Below are positions 13,100 to 25,943 of a stretch of 64,000 nt of DNA, piece by piece. A program made the position numbers and the translations under genes. This DNA is from Stropharia rugosoannulata (lineage: Eukaryota; Basidiomycota; Agaricomycetes; Agaricales; Strophariaceae), in the NCBI GenBank assembly GCA_028532985.1, contig JANCIK010000002.1, positions 62,001-126,000 of the forward strand, written 5' to 3'. Position 1 is the stretch's first letter; the number at the start of each line of letters is the position of its first letter. The notes beneath the pieces were generated by a model. It ran no database searches. It was not told where the DNA came from and worked only from the letters and a program-made list of their open reading frames with translations.

Positions 13100-16000
13100 A
13101 CCCAATAGCAAATATTACGCCCTCTGAATTGTAGCTTGTAGACTGTTCGTTCACCCACAATAGATCAATGTTCAGTACCTGAATACTGTTTTCTAATATT
13201 TTGAGTGGTATGCACACGTTGTTAACCGACTAAAGCTTAGGACTTTGACCTTTAACTTCCTGAATTCGTTAACCCCCTTGTACACGTGTTCTTAGGCGAT
13301 ACTTACGATGGACATTTATTTGTCTGAAGCAACATGATTGTCACCATGACCTTCATGCAAGATCACCCGGAGTACACGCCGCAGCTCAGCATGCTGTTGA
13401 CTTCTCACAGACAGCATGAGGCGCGAATGCCGTAGGCGATACGCGTACAAACTAGTTATGGCGAGGCATACCATAACGGGGCTCTACCAATCGTGAAGGC
13501 ATGAGATTGACGGGCAACATTTTTCCATTCCTTGGGGTATTTTCCGTACTTTCCTCAGGTAAAGTGTACAGACTTTTTCAGACGCAAACTTTTGTTTGTA
13601 TTCCGCGATTTTAAGGTCAGGCAGAGCAACTAAAATAGGAAGCTCATAGTATGCTTCGTATCTATCGACTATCTGATTGATTCAGATAGTGCTATTTTTA
13701 CTTTCAGGAACAGCCGCCGGTGACGCCTTCGAACTATAGACAAATGAAAATTAGAATGTACGGGTCTACCATCGCTGGTATCCCGCTTCACAGAGAAATG
13801 TGTATTTCCTTTAGCTATGACTTCTTGCGGAGTAGAGAACTCGCAGGGGGACAGTCTTCAGAATCAGAACGGCCATATACTTTACAAGCGTAATGTACTG
13901 CCTGGTATGAGGACTTCATACTCTGATAAGGACTAGTGCACTCTGTACTTACTGGACTACTGGTGTCAGCTGAGCGCTGCTGAGCGATCGTGATCGAGCA
14001 GCGCAGTGCGCCGTTTCCGCGATTGATTATCGTTTACTTCCGCGCAAAGTTGGTATATGCAGCTTCGGCTCGGATTGATGCGGACTGGTTTTGCGTCGGT
14101 CGAAAGATCGAAGGGATGCGGTGCGACTCTCGTAAAGCGGACGAGCCTCCCGCACTATGTCTGTCATGAACTTTGAACCAGTTTATTCAAGGCGCAGAGA
14201 AGTTGCCAGCTGATATATGACCTATGGGAGCCACCGTCCCGCCTTGCTTTGTTGACAACCATGCCATGAGGCTTCCGCGAGGCCGATAGTGCGCAAGGCA
14301 CGGCGCCGCTGCATGTTTTATACACTCCCATCGGCGGTGCGGCGCGTTTTGCTGTTCAGAATATTCCATGATCGCGCTGCTCCCCCCACAATTACCCTCC
14401 GCGTACACAGGCATTGCGACTAGTTTGTCATCCGTACGTCCGTTTTCGGGTACGTGCCCTTCCGCGTAGGTGTGTGGTGCATGCTTGATACCGTAATAAA
14501 GGACGAATGCTATCGAACAGTACCTAGTGATCAGCATTTTCCAGCCGCCCCTTGGTGGGTAGATACTAGGCTCAGCACCCGAGCGCAGATGTTACGATAT
14601 AGACCAAAGGATTGGGTGACAGCTGTGATAAGCGTACTAGCTTGTATCACAAATACCCCACAGGGTAAGACCTTCGCATCACCTGAACCTTGTCTCGGAG
14701 AAACAATGCCTTCCTGTGCCCGTAGTACTGAGGACTGCTAACATGAACGCCTCGCACGTGTACGAGTTGCGTCGTAGTCGTCTTCTGACACTGCGCTTTA
14801 ATAGCCCGGGGAGGGTGGCGGGTTCGAGGTGCAGCTCCACCTGCGGAGGTGCTTGCAGTCCGCAAGCGGATGCAAGACAGATTTAATGTAAGTATAGTAA
14901 CACGCGAATACCTCATGTTCGCGCAGGGTCATGAATGGCTGACCTGATTCGGTATGCAGTCCCCTTCCCGGGGCCTCTTCCCCAACCTGAAAGGGCCAGG
15001 TCAGTTGCTCCTTTCACATGTGCGCTTATTACGAAAGGGTCGGGACGCTGGGAAACAACTCATAAATGATTACCCTATCGGAATGCAACAGGTAGGGACA
15101 TTATACATGAGGCTCGAGGTACTGACCCGAGCGTGAGGATCTGACTGGGCGCTAATTATCTGCTCGGTTGCATCAACGCGTTAGTGGTTCTCGACTTCTT
15201 GAGCTATCATCCATGTCCATGCGGCCAGTTATGTTATTCTAGGAATCATTCACAATCGCGAACCGTGTTGTTGTATTTCTGGATGGAAACAAATCTACAT
15301 AATAGATTACAAGCAACATAGAGCACGGCTATTACTGGCATAATTCCAGCCACGCAGAGATGATCTCTGATCAGCCGACCCTTCCATACAAAGTAGAAGC
15401 GCCCGCATTGCTGTCCCAGACGGTGCAACCTACATATAAGTAGCTGTCCGCATTCCATAAGAGGGAACTTTCCTTATGCGTTTACTCCTCCGGGTCTACT
15501 GAGCGGCCCGGTCACAACATATATAGCACCGTACTTCATTCATTAACTTATGTGTACTTACTAAACTTACGTCCAAGTTGTCGCCTCATTGTACGGACTT
15601 CAACTACTTGCGCGGTCGGCTACCAGTCTTGCCATTTTTTATGTTTTGAAGTTCAAGCCCTCAATGTAACTTTTTTTGTTGATATGAGACCCACATTGAT
15701 CAATATATAGGCCATCCGCACGCCCTGTGTATTGGAGCGCACAAGGCTACAGCTATAATAGCCTCCGCTAGTCAGGGAGCGGGGTTATTCTATATATAGA
15801 TCACATCACATCAAATTGGATCACCGGCGGGGAACGTGGCTTACGGTAGCAGGACGGCACTGCGGCCGGGAGTTACCGAAAGCGCATTGGCTCGCCGTCG
15901 GCGTTGATTGATAACGGCTGCTGAGCCAATGATGCCTGCCGCATGAGTTCGGAGGTACTCAAGTTCACTTGTAAGAAATACGGACAGTTTGGGGCTCGCT

Positions 16001-17750
16001 TTGAGTATGGCTCCTGACTGAGACACATCGTGGCTTCAAAGCCTTCCCCACCTCCTAGACAGTGTTTAAATGAAGGGTAGTTATCTACCAGGGGTTGGGT
16101 TAGAACTTAGGCTTGGGTCCAAAGGAATTCCCGCAGCCTGCGTCACTGCAACCCATAAATATTTGAGTTGCGGACTAGAACCAACGCTGCTATGTAGCAA
16201 ACTCGTGCTCGAAGCTCCCAACAGCGGCGTAATCCCGCCCCTGTCGACGCCCGCATGAGCGCCATGGACCCGCGGGCGGGCGGACGGGCAAACCAGGTCG
16301 CACGATCATATTTTCGCACAATTCAACTTGCGTGTAACTGAGCCGCCTATGTAGGGCACCGGCGGGGGCGCACTTGTCGGGTCGGGGCCTATTCTGTACG
16401 GAGCCGTGTACCTTACAACTTACCCGTGCTCATGAGCTTGGACGTTCCATGTGCTTACACGAGGTCACATAATTCCGTGAGTGCAGCGTAGGACGCTTCT
16501 AGTCGCATCCAGCCCAGGCGGCCCCACCTGCGCCCGCTGCCCTGCGTTCCTCACGCTATACATATAGGGAGAGATAATCTGGGCACAGTGCTGTGCAGAG
16601 GACATGGGAAGTAGTATATTCATCCTTGCCTTGGGTGAAAGAGGGGAGATCTGACACTCTGCATTGCTCATCTTCTGTGGCATCACAAACGAGCGCAGTA
16701 CGCGGTGGCCCGGACTCCTCTGCATATCGATCAAGCACGGCGTGGTACCTAGTCTGCCGGAGTGCCACTCATTCCCGCTCCACGCGAACGGCAAGATATG
16801 CAAAGACCCCAGGAACCATTCTATATATCACGCCCCGGGGAAATGAGAACCAAGCGGGAGAACTGGAAAGCACGAGGCCGAGATAAAGGCATACACTGCT
16901 CGGAGGCAACTCACGCGAGACCTCTAATACACTTATTGATTCAGAAGATACATATCACGCAAGTGATTTCGCATTTATAGCACGGGCACATCAATGTGAT
17001 TTAAAGCTGAAAATTACTTGCAGTGCGCAACACTATCTCAAGTCATCTTCAGGCATCCCCAAAACTGCCTCCCTGATAAGAGCACCGCCAATGCAGAAAG
17101 TGCTCTACGTAGTTAACATGTTCGAAGGAACTTAACCCCGGCAGTTAAGGAATTGGCCCTAACAATCCACTGCATGATCCTAACGGTCCATGTCGTCGCT
17201 GTATTCAATAAATATACATCATCCCGGCCCCTACTCACTCCAATGGTAGGGCTAGCGAGTGCATTTTCCAGACAGAGACCGCGTGCGACCGGTGGGCGGT
17301 CGGCGTTCTTTCTTACGGCATGCTCAAGCTGCAAAAAGGGACTGTCGGGCATGGAACAGAAGTGTTATATGTAATGATGAAAGTTCAATTTAACGTACCA
17401 ATGGCGCTCACATTCACGCGCATGTCACACCGTTATCTCCACCTTGCTATCTGGTATGAGTGGAGTGTCAGCGCAATAGAGTTAAAATGAGCTCGTAACT
17501 TCATATGATCGATGTGTGTGTGCAAGTAGTATGCGGATTCTGGGATGAAAGGCCGAACCATTTCCTTGGGTACGCAGGTGGAGAAGCGACAGAATTTTCC
17601 TTGACATCATGTTGCCTCGGTCCATGATACTGCCTCGAGAAGCGCACGCGCGTTTTCGCCGGTACATTAAAAGCCTCCGAGGTTCATAAACCCGGAAGAT
17701 ACATAGGTCACTAATATTTAAGCACTGACAGTCATTCACCGGTCAGTGGG
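13100..17750. other. Gene-poor region, no recognisable gene
   Basis: About 4.6 kb with many short frames on both strands (up to 116 codons) and none that I can support by motif, splice structure or codon pattern. No terminal inverted repeats or reverse-transcriptase motifs were recognised. It may be old, eroded repeat DNA, but that is only inference from the lack of any coding signal. Confidence 0.4.
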
Positions 17751-18176
17751 GCACCCAAATGTAGAGTAGATCTGCAATTTGAACACCATATTAAATCTAT
17801 TTTTATTATTTTTACTACATAATACATAGCATATAGTCTAAATCCACATGCTTGTATAGTCTGATTAGTTAAATTTATGTGTTGAACATATAATCGCACA
17901 TTATCAGTGTTTACACTGCCTGGTTGGGAAATTTGGTCCGCTTAGTCACTATAGCCGCCATCACCGATTCCCAGCTCTTTACGGTCTTCCTTGAATGTGA
18001 CATGATGTGACATATCTTGTCTTGCCGTCAAATTTGAGTAAAATAACACTCTTTATCTCATTTACAGCGCATTCACCAGCTCCGAGTAAATAGTAATAGT
18101 CCACATTACTCTTATAATAGTAGGAAATGGTTCTGTGGCAAAAAAGAACCAACAAATGTCAAGATAGGAATAAGTA
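17750..18176. other. AT-rich flank of the MITE
   Basis: Noticeably AT-rich sequence with no ORF, immediately left of the Tc1/mariner-type element. Confidence 0.35.
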
Positions 18177-18862
18177 CAGTATACTAGCAGCACTTGGGAC
18201 AATGTTTTTGTTAAAGCATTCTATGATGCATTTCTTTACTTTACTACACAAAATTCTACAAAAGAATAGGTACTAGAGCTGACTGTATAACTATGTGCTT
18301 TTGGGCTCTGAGGATTAAGTATTTGTTTCAAAAAACAGTATACACTTTTCAGTCTCAAATGTCACGGTTAGCGGCACTTGGGACACGCGTGATGGCAGCG
18401 GACCGTCACTGCCGCCCGTTATTACACACCGTTAGTGCACCATCAGCTGATCAAACTCAACAGCGCGTGAAAGCATTTGATATAGATCATCAACGGAGCC
18501 TGTCACGCCCTTGAACATACTTCATGAAAATGCAAATTTTGATGTCATTTTTGATCATATTTCTATGGAAAAGACCACAAATTAATGCTGGAAAGAATGG
18601 CTATCTAGCCATGTAAATAATGTATCTATAATCTTGCTCTAATGGAGAAAAACAAGGGAAAGATAATTGCTATGCCGGTTTGTGTCCCATTTTCAACTGT
18701 AATTGGCTTGATACACACCCATAGAAACCGTTGTTCCCTCTCAAATTTGAAATAAATATGTGAATGTACATTCCAAACAAGTATGCAAAGAATCTAAGCT
18801 ATTGGTACAAAAGTGCTGCTGCAAAATGGTTTTGTCCCAAGTGCCGCTAGTATACTATACTG
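18177..18862. mobile_element. Tc1/mariner-type MITE (686 bp, TA target duplication)
   Basis: The left end reads CAGTATACTAGCAGCACTTG and the right end, reverse-complemented, reads CAGTATAGTATACTAGCGGC followed by ACTTGGGACA. Both ends are flanked by TA (18175-18176 and 18863-18864), the target duplication typical of the Tc1/mariner superfamily. The right terminal repeat carries an extra 5-bp TAGTA step. The interior is AT-rich and encodes no transposase. A third partial copy of the terminal motif (AGCGGCACTTGGGACA) lies inside at about 18369-18384. The element is non-autonomous. Confidence 0.8.
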
Positions 18863-18869
18863 TAAAGTC

Positions 18870-19140
18870 AAAAATAAAATTCATCATTTGATAGAAAATT
18901 CAGTAATATGCATTTTATGAGACATTCAAAAGGCTTCAAGCTTATTCTTCCCATAAGGTGATAGATATTTTATATCTCTATACAGCGCAGAAAGAATTGG
19001 AGCAGTTATGTAATAATTGAGGTCGCAAATTAGGTTTGACCCATTGAGTAGAGTAACCCATTGACCGGTGAATGACTGCAAATACCACTCAGAACATCAG
19101 TTTATTGATATTTTCGACGTGATTTACACAAGGCTAAGGC
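18870..19140. other. Short AT-rich spacer
   Basis: Sequence between the MITE and the duplicated 3' flank of family copy A. No ORF or RNA supported. Confidence 0.3.
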
Positions 19141-19374
19141 GGGCGCGAGTAGTAAGGTATGCAGAATTAAAATCTACATGATGTAGAGAGGCAACCTTCG
19201 CAGACATAAACAGAGTAAGCGCCCGGGTTACTACGCAACGGACTGACCACGCCTACCAATTTTTGTATCATAAATCTTGACTTCTGAATAGACCCACACA
19301 TACCAGATACCTCGATACCAATTTACCAAGTCAGTTTACTTATGACCCAACATGCCAAAGTGAGCTCGTGAATT

Positions 19375-19920
19375 CTAATGGAGCTTCCTTCCTCCATCCC
19401 CTTGGTGTGCGTTATCCGCCGCATCTGCTTTACCCTTTGCCGATGTCTCCTCCGCTGTTACTAGCAAGTCTAGCGGAGAGCAGCTCCTTCCTACCGAGCT
19501 CGAGAGTGAAACAGGAAGTTGTGCAGTTATCCCAGCATGTTTAACCTGGCAGGGCAAAGACGCTTCAGGGGTCGAGGATTCATAATCAACTTTATCGTCA
19601 ATCTGGTGTTCGTTCGCATCCGCTGTTCCTGTCCGAGGTGGTATATTTTGAAACCCAGCAGAGTGTAAAAGAGGGATTTCCTGCGGTTCCGTGGTATTTG
19701 TATTGGAACCATATAATGGCAGGTTATCGACAGTAGCAGCTGCAGCCGTTGCTTCGGGGTGGACCCAGTCCGTCCGAGTGTGTCGTTCCTCGGGTTCACC
19801 ATATCTCGAATGTTCTTCTGTGCTCATTGCACCTTCTTCGCGCATCCGCTCGCGTAGATATCTTGAAGCTGGGGTCGATCGCATGGCGAAAGACGTCATC
19901 AGCGTGGAGCCCAAGCATGT
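19375..19920 (-). pseudogene. Unknown family, copy A (3' part only)
   Basis: Minus-strand frame of about 180 codons containing RYLRERMREEGAMSTEEHSR and later TADANEHQIDDKVDYESS and QLPVSLSS. It is homologous to the last exon of copy B (GYLRDRMREES, GDVNGHQIAGMF, QLPVSPQR) and to copy C. I find no counterpart of the first exon of B and C upstream (19.9-20.2 kb). Its 3' flank (19150-19375) is also similar to the 3' flank of copy C (23400-23640), so the duplication reached beyond the gene. The hydrophobic C-terminal segment of copy B is absent. It is probably a truncated copy; if expressed, the start is unclear. Function unknown. Confidence 0.5.
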
Positions 19921-20255
19921 CTACGGAGAGTCCTGCGTTGACCGGAAGGGCGGGGGCAGACGGTCCATGGTTTGCTACTAGACATTGGGAGCAGGAAATG
20001 AAGATGCAATTTGAGTGGGTATGTTCAGGGATGTTTATACACAAAAGCTCCCAGGGCATGAAGGCGTCTGGCATTTACCGTGATTGTTTATGAGCAAGTA
20101 TGCCATCCATGTGATCGCGGAGCTGAAATGATGGACGCAAGGATATTCGATGCAGAAGGCTCAGTGATCATGTGATGGCTAATATAGGAGAGATTGGGCA
20201 GGGTGTGGACGAGGACGAGGACGAGCGCCGGCAGTATTACAGTGCGCACAGGACG

Positions 20256-21690
20256 TCAGAAATACGTCGCGGCTACCTCGCGCTCGATAACCATGGTGTG
20301 ATTCATCCCAGAGACGATGTTACAAAAATAGAACGGGACAGCAAGCACACCAGGAAGCATACTAACTGTAACACTAAATAAGATAACATGAACGGGGCGG
20401 GAAAACAGCAACCAAAAATTACGGCAACGGCAAGGACGCTGATGAGATACCAACGCGCTAAACCTTCTTAGTTTGAAATCCAAAAAAAAAGAGAAAAATC
20501 TGCATCTTCGTGGATTCCTGCCAACCTTTCGGTAGGGCTTCCCTGGTTCATCTTCTGAGTCCTCATAGCCCTCTACTTCTGCTTTAAGATTCTCTTCCCT
20601 TAACTCCTCGTGTGCTACTCGTCTGTCCTCCGGCGCTCTTCGAACAGGCACTAAGCGTTGTGGGGAAACAGGAAGCTGTAAAGTCCTGCTACCGTGTCCA
20701 ACGTGGCAGCGCGAAGTTGCATCACGAGTCGAGGATTGATGACCAAACATGCCTGCAATTTGATGGCCGTTCACATCTCCTGTTTTTGTCAAGAGTGGTG
20801 CGTTTTGAAATATGGCAGTTGCTTGAGGAGGATTTGTATGTGCTTCCCATAAGGTATTAGGATTGTTATCGTATTTCAAGTTGGAGTCAATCGTAGTGGA
20901 GTCGGCAGGAGAACTGAAATAGTCTCGCCAAATTGGATATTGTGGTACCTGGGCTTCTTCCTGAAAGCGACTTCCCCCTTTTATCGCACTCTCTTCGCGC
21001 ATCCGGTCGCGTAAATAGCCAGAGGTTGGCATGTCATTCCGGTGAAAGTGATGGTGAGAGGGGGCTGATGCAACACAGGTAGTATTACTGGAATAACTGA
21101 TTAAATACTGTGTATAACATTAATACGGTAGCTTTGTCAGCATTGATTAATGGGGAAGGATACTTGGTCAAGGATGAGGAGACGACCTGGACAGCCAGTG
21201 AATGCCCAATGGAAATGGCGGAACAATCCCAGACATATACGAACGCCAGAAGTCTAATTGTCAGGGGCCTTGAACCTTGGAGCATGGGGACTCTGACGCT
21301 TTCATACAGAAGTTATGCAGCTTTTCCATGAACCATGGCTTGAAACAGCCGCTGGGAGATACATATAGCCTTAGATCAAGCAGAGAACAAATAGATTTAC
21401 TCACCGAAGAACTATTTGACATTTCCTCCAAATAAATCGCCGGTGGCGGGACCAATTCGGACCCTGTCATGATCTCCAGCATAGTACCGTTATCATTTTG
21501 TATTTCCGTCGTCAGTAGCTGTTCCGCTGCCTTTGAGGTTTTGGCTTCGTCTTTGTGAGTGATGGTAGCTAGCCCCATGGTCGAGACCCCTATACCCTGC
21601 TCTGCAGGGGATGGTCGAGATACATATACATCATGCTTCCGTGGGTGTTTATGGGCCTGACCAGAAACCAGAGAAAGTTCATGGTTCATG
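20256..21690 (-). CDS. Unknown fungal family, copy B (most complete)
   Basis: The first exon begins with MNHELSLVSGQAHKHPRKHD (ATG near 21690) and contains TSKAAEQLLTTEIQNDN, ending at a GTGAGT donor near 21404. A middle region near 21285-21110 is hydrophobic and probably membrane-associated, but its exon limits are unsettled. The last exon, from about 21092 to the stop at 20256, reads through SHHHFHRNDMPTSGYLRDRM and a polar, acidic middle (EGYEDSEDEPGKPYRK). It ends with a hydrophobic segment (VHVILFSVTVSMLPGVLAVP) close to the C terminus. The order, polar N terminus, hydrophobic middle, YLRDRM motif, C-terminal hydrophobic segment, suggests a membrane protein. No known domain recognised. 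Copies A and C are its neighbours on the same strand. Confidence 0.5.
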
Positions 21691-21759
21691 CGCTGCAACG
21701 GGATGGTGGGGGCTGCAGAATAAAAGGCGACGATCACTGGGTGCGAGTAGGCTTTTCTT

Positions 21760-22860
21760 AAATATCAGTTAAGAGGATGTTTATTTTTACTTGGGCACAT
21801 GTAGCATAGCGGCCTTGGAATATAAGTATTCAATAAAGCACAGCACCCAAGACATGTACAGGTATCTCTGACACTGTATATCAGAAGAAGTATCATACTG
21901 AAGGTGATGTGGCAGGGCTATTCGTTCAATTTTATATCTCCTCCTTCTTTGGCCGGGCGGCCGGGTACCGCACCGCCATTGACATGATGGGTGTGCAAGG
22001 AATCATACCAAAGATAACGAGCACTACAGTCGATGTTGGCAATGTGGACGGACGGACGGTGCGAGCAGCGTGCAGGACTACGCTGAAAAAGCGGTGGTAC
22101 CAAGTATACGATTGAAATAGAACAATAAGGCTACCCGGGCATTGATTGATTGCTACGCATTCACACTCACCAATCTTACGCATCAATTCGGCGCAACTCG
22201 TAGTGAGCGTCGGAATGGGCGATGAGGTTAGACAAGTAACTTGAGCGCACTCATTGCAGTGACTCGTAAACCTTTGTTTGTGCTTTGAATTGCCACACTA
22301 AGGACCTGTCCCTATCACTATTCCGAAGTACATATATGCATGCTAGAATGGAAAGCACCCAATTTGTGAGAGAAGACATAGCCACGCTGAAGGGATCAAT
22401 TGATTATGCGGTACAAATAACTCACCATAAGTTGATATGATACTCAGATACCCTCCCCCTCTTGTCCACCCATAGATATTACCCACGTTCACATGGAGTA
22501 TACACATTTAAAAAAGCGGTGCACTAATATCGCCCTGTCCAATACGAGTGCTCTGTCCAGGTTATACCACTGGCTCGCCGAACGCGAGTGCGCGCTTGCC
22601 TGTTGAGGCCTGCGTCCTGGTTGAGTGCATCTGCCTGGGTGGTAGCATGCGTTACCTGTGATCCAATGGACCATGTTGCGTGTGATCCGTCCAACGAGCC
22701 AACGAAAGCGAACGATATCCGACTTCATAGTGCAAACGGGATCATGGATTTGGATACGAGGTTGAGGCTCGGACCCGGTACATGGTGTAGGAGGCCGGGA
22801 CGAGAAGAGACGAAGGAAGGAGGCGAGGCGACAAGGGGATGAGGAGATGAGACGCGGCAG
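21760..22860. other. Intergenic region upstream of copy B
   Basis: No supported gene. A minus-strand frame at 21932-22186 includes a hydrophobic segment but no start context or splice partner. A 16-17 base match to the terminal repeat of the element at 50.2-51.0 kb lies near 22414-22430. Confidence 0.3.
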
Positions 22861-22867
22861 CCAAATG

Positions 22868-23150
22868 GGCGGGCGGTTTGCATGGTGGGCGTTGTCATGT
22901 GTCTGACGTCGAATTCAAAGTGGCGACCGTAGGCCCAAGGCAAGCCCAAGCTGTCTATGTCAGTACTTCAGTTGCGTGTAGCGTCTTGGTAGCCGTAACG
23001 CGCTCGTTGCTCGTTGCTCGTTGCTGGGTAAGTAGGTGTGATGAGGCGAGGAAAAGTACAATGTCAGCATAAGGTGAGGGGCGAGGTAAGCGCTCGGAGG
23101 TGGTGAGTATTAGGAGCGTTGTTACACACGACGCGACGTAGTGACATACC
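22868..23150. repeat. Long direct repeat, left copy
   Basis: GC-rich segment matching 25944-26318 in the same orientation. Shared blocks include GCGGGCGGTTTGCA, a GTTGTCATG.GTCTGACGTCGA block, GTCAGTACTTCAGTTGC, a CTCGTTGCTCGTTGCTGGGT-like tract and ACGACGCGACACGACG-like tracts. The similarity is interrupted by small indels. It lies at the right border of the region that precedes copy C. Confidence 0.7.
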
Positions 23151-23796
23151 CGAACCGGCGCGGGCGAGCGGGCGGCGGGAGGTGAGCTATGGTATGGTGA
23201 GTTATTTTCAGCAGCGGCAGCAGCGGCTAATTGTAGCGCGGCGACGAGCATCTACTTACCGGCGAGCGCTGATCGCCGTTGAGTACTTGAGTCCCTTACC
23301 TTCCTTCCCATATACACCTTGCCTTTCCCTATACACCGTACCCGCATGCACGACTCTAGAGCGGCGCAGGCGACCGTGTGCTGCCCGATAGCATGGTAAT
23401 GCTAGCGTGAGTAGTAATGCATTCAAAAAGTGAAATCTACATGATGTAGACCTCCAAGCTTTCCAGGCATAAACAGAGTAGGCTCCCGGGTTAGACGGCG
23501 GCCTTACAACGACTACCAATTTTTTGTACCATAAATCTTTACTCTGTCTGAATGGGCCCATACAAGTCAGATACCTTTACACCCGTTTACCATGTCAGTT
23601 TATTTATTGCCCATCATGTAAATGAGAGCTCGTATATTCCAGTAGAGTTTCCTTCATCCATCCCCTTAGTCTGCGTTATCTGCCGCATCTGCTCTACCCT
23701 CTGCCGTTTCCTCCTTCACTATTACTAGTAAGTTTAACAACGAGCTGTGCTTGCCTTCTTTCGGAATCGAGGGATCATAATATCTTCATCCACAAT

Positions 23797-24942
23797 TTAC
23801 TGTTCGTTCGCGTCCCCTGTTCCTGTATCAGTGGAACCACGTGATGCGGCCATGCTATTGACAGTAGCAGAGGCAGCCGTTGCGTTGAGGTGGGTCCCGT
23901 CAATCCAAATGTGTCGTGCTTGGCCTTCACCATATCTTGAATTATCTTCTGTGCTTATTGCACTCTCTTCGCGCATCCGCTCGCGTAGGTACCTTGAAGC
24001 TTGTATATCATACCGATGAGCATGATGATGAGAGGCAGTTCTGCGAGGAGGGCGGTCTATCTGTATATATATTCAGGTGGTAAAGTCAGCACCTGGTCGA
24101 AGGGGGATTGGCGCAGGCCCCGGTAAAATGGACCACTGTGATGTGGGATTTGCACTGGAGCACTCAGACACAGCGGGAGCTGTTCACTCCAAATAGGCAA
24201 CTATAGCGAGATGGTGCAAGGGTCTAGTGTTCTGAGCCTTGCATACTGGAGCATGGAGACTCTAACACTTTCATACAAAAGTCATGCGACTTTTCCACGG
24301 CTTGAAACATCCGCCAACAGATACATATAGCCTCGGATCAGAGCAGAGAACAAATAGATTTACTCACCAAAGAACTAGATTTTAATTCTAATTTCTCCAA
24401 ATGAATCGCCCGTGGCAGATCCAATTTGGTCCATGTCATGATCTCCGTACTGCTATCATCTTGTATTTCCGTTGTGACTAGCTGTTCCGCTGCCTTTGAG
24501 GTTTGGTCTTCGTACTTTTCAGTGATGACAGCCTGCCCTACGTCTGAGACCTCTACAGCCTGCGCTGCAGGAGATAATCGAGATGCATCGTGCTCCAATG
24601 AGTGTTCACAGGCCGACGGGGGTGGTACCACGGCATCAGCGATGCGATCTTCACTGTTTCTTCTCTTTCGTTTAGCGGCAGGAATGGAATGAACGTCGTC
24701 TTAATGGCGAGAGTATTAGCGTGGTGGTCAAGGATGGTTTGATATAGCTCACCGCTCTTCGAAAAAGGTTCATAAGTAGAAATTTCCGCCGAGGCAGATG
24801 CAGATGTTACAGTCTCCGAAATGATGCACTCTTCACTGTTTTCGCGGTTTCGCTTAGTGCCACGTTTGACATCATGGGTGTCCTCGGTATTGTGCCCCAG
24901 AGTGAGCGCGGGAACAGAAATGGAAGAGTGTTCGTGGTCCAT
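23797..24942 (-). pseudogene. Unknown fungal family, copy C (shortened)
   Basis: It starts MDHEHSSISVPALTLG at 24942, matching MNHELS of copy B. A first exon with the basic patch TKRNRENSEECI is followed after an intron by a second, similar patch (KRKRRNSEDRI) and TSKAAEQLVTTEIQDDSS, ending at a GTGAGT donor near 24366, the same position as in copy B. The last exon carries HRYDIQASRYLRERMREES and stops early (TAA at 23797) after GTGDANEQ, so the long C-terminal region of copy B is missing. The sequence continues to resemble copy A beyond the stop and into the 3' flank. It may still make a shortened protein. I call it a probable pseudogene. Confidence 0.5.
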
Positions 24943-24959
24943 GCGTTGCTACGGAATGG

Positions 24960-25940
24960 TGGGTGCTGGGAATTGAAAGGCGACTATAACTGGGTGGGCG
25001 TAGGCTGTCTTAAATAGCAGTAGGAAGAATGTTTATTTTTATATCAGACTTCAGAGCATAAATGGGATCATGAAAAGGTCGCCATTCCGTCGCCTCAAAC
25101 CGTACTGAAGGTGGTGCAGTTACAATAACTCGATAGGTTAAGAAAAGACATGAATTCTTCAGGGAAAAATGCATATAGCTAACCAAATTGAATACATAAC
25201 TTCAAACGAGTGACCTGTACCCAGAGAAGTGAGTTATCTTATCTTATCTTGTCAAGAGATTTGTTGGTATCGTTACACTTTTTCCAAATTAAGAGGACTT
25301 CAGACTTGGTGGGACCTTAGCTTTCAGCACGGTAATGTCCAGAGGTGCGTTGTTGTTGGGTTTAGATATGAGGTTGACAAGGCTCGGACGGCTGTGCACA
25401 GCAGGCGCGCTGGTTGCGCGGCAAGAGTCTATGTAGAAAGGAGGGTGTGATGGCCAACAGTGTGATGTGATCAGGAAAACAAGAGAGTGATCATAATAAC
25501 AGGGGAGTGATCAGAAGAACAAGGGCCGCACAGTGATGGGCAGGTGTACTATAAGGGGGTTGGGGAGTAAGCTAAATGGGGAGGCAAAACGACATGGGAT
25601 TTGGTTAACTTGAAGCAGGGCGCCAAAAACTGTGATGAGTGCAAGGAAACTCACGCCTTCTCGCATCTCATATACGTATCTCACATCTCATAGTCGACGG
25701 TGTGGTGTGGCGAAAGCCGGGTGTGCAGTGGTCTGGAGGGGTGCACGGTGTAGCACTGGTCTGCCGGTTGGGACGAGGGGAAAGGGGAGGCGAAGACGAT
25801 GAGGGGGTATAAAGGGAGTCGATGAGGGGGTACAAGATGAGTCCACGAGGGGGTACAAGGGGAGGCAAGAGCCGGAGACGACAAGAAGACAAGGAAACGA
25901 GACGATGAAGGGACAAGCTAGGAGACGAGACTGGGAAGCG
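24960..25940. other. Intergenic region with short tandem repeats
   Basis: Around 25460-25525 there are three copies of a unit near 21 bp (AGTGATCA followed by an A-rich AACA stretch). Around 25795-25865 a GAGGGGGTACAAG-type unit is repeated three times. No gene is supported. Confidence 0.5.
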
Positions 25941-25943
25941 ACG

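Noticed and set aside
14820..14850. GGTTCGAGG resembling a tRNA B box
   Set aside because: No matching A box upstream and no cloverleaf could be built; similar GTTCGA words elsewhere fail as well.
21932..22186. Hydrophobic minus-strand frame as a membrane-protein fragment
   Set aside because: Only one short hydrophobic run, no family motif and no consistent splice sites.
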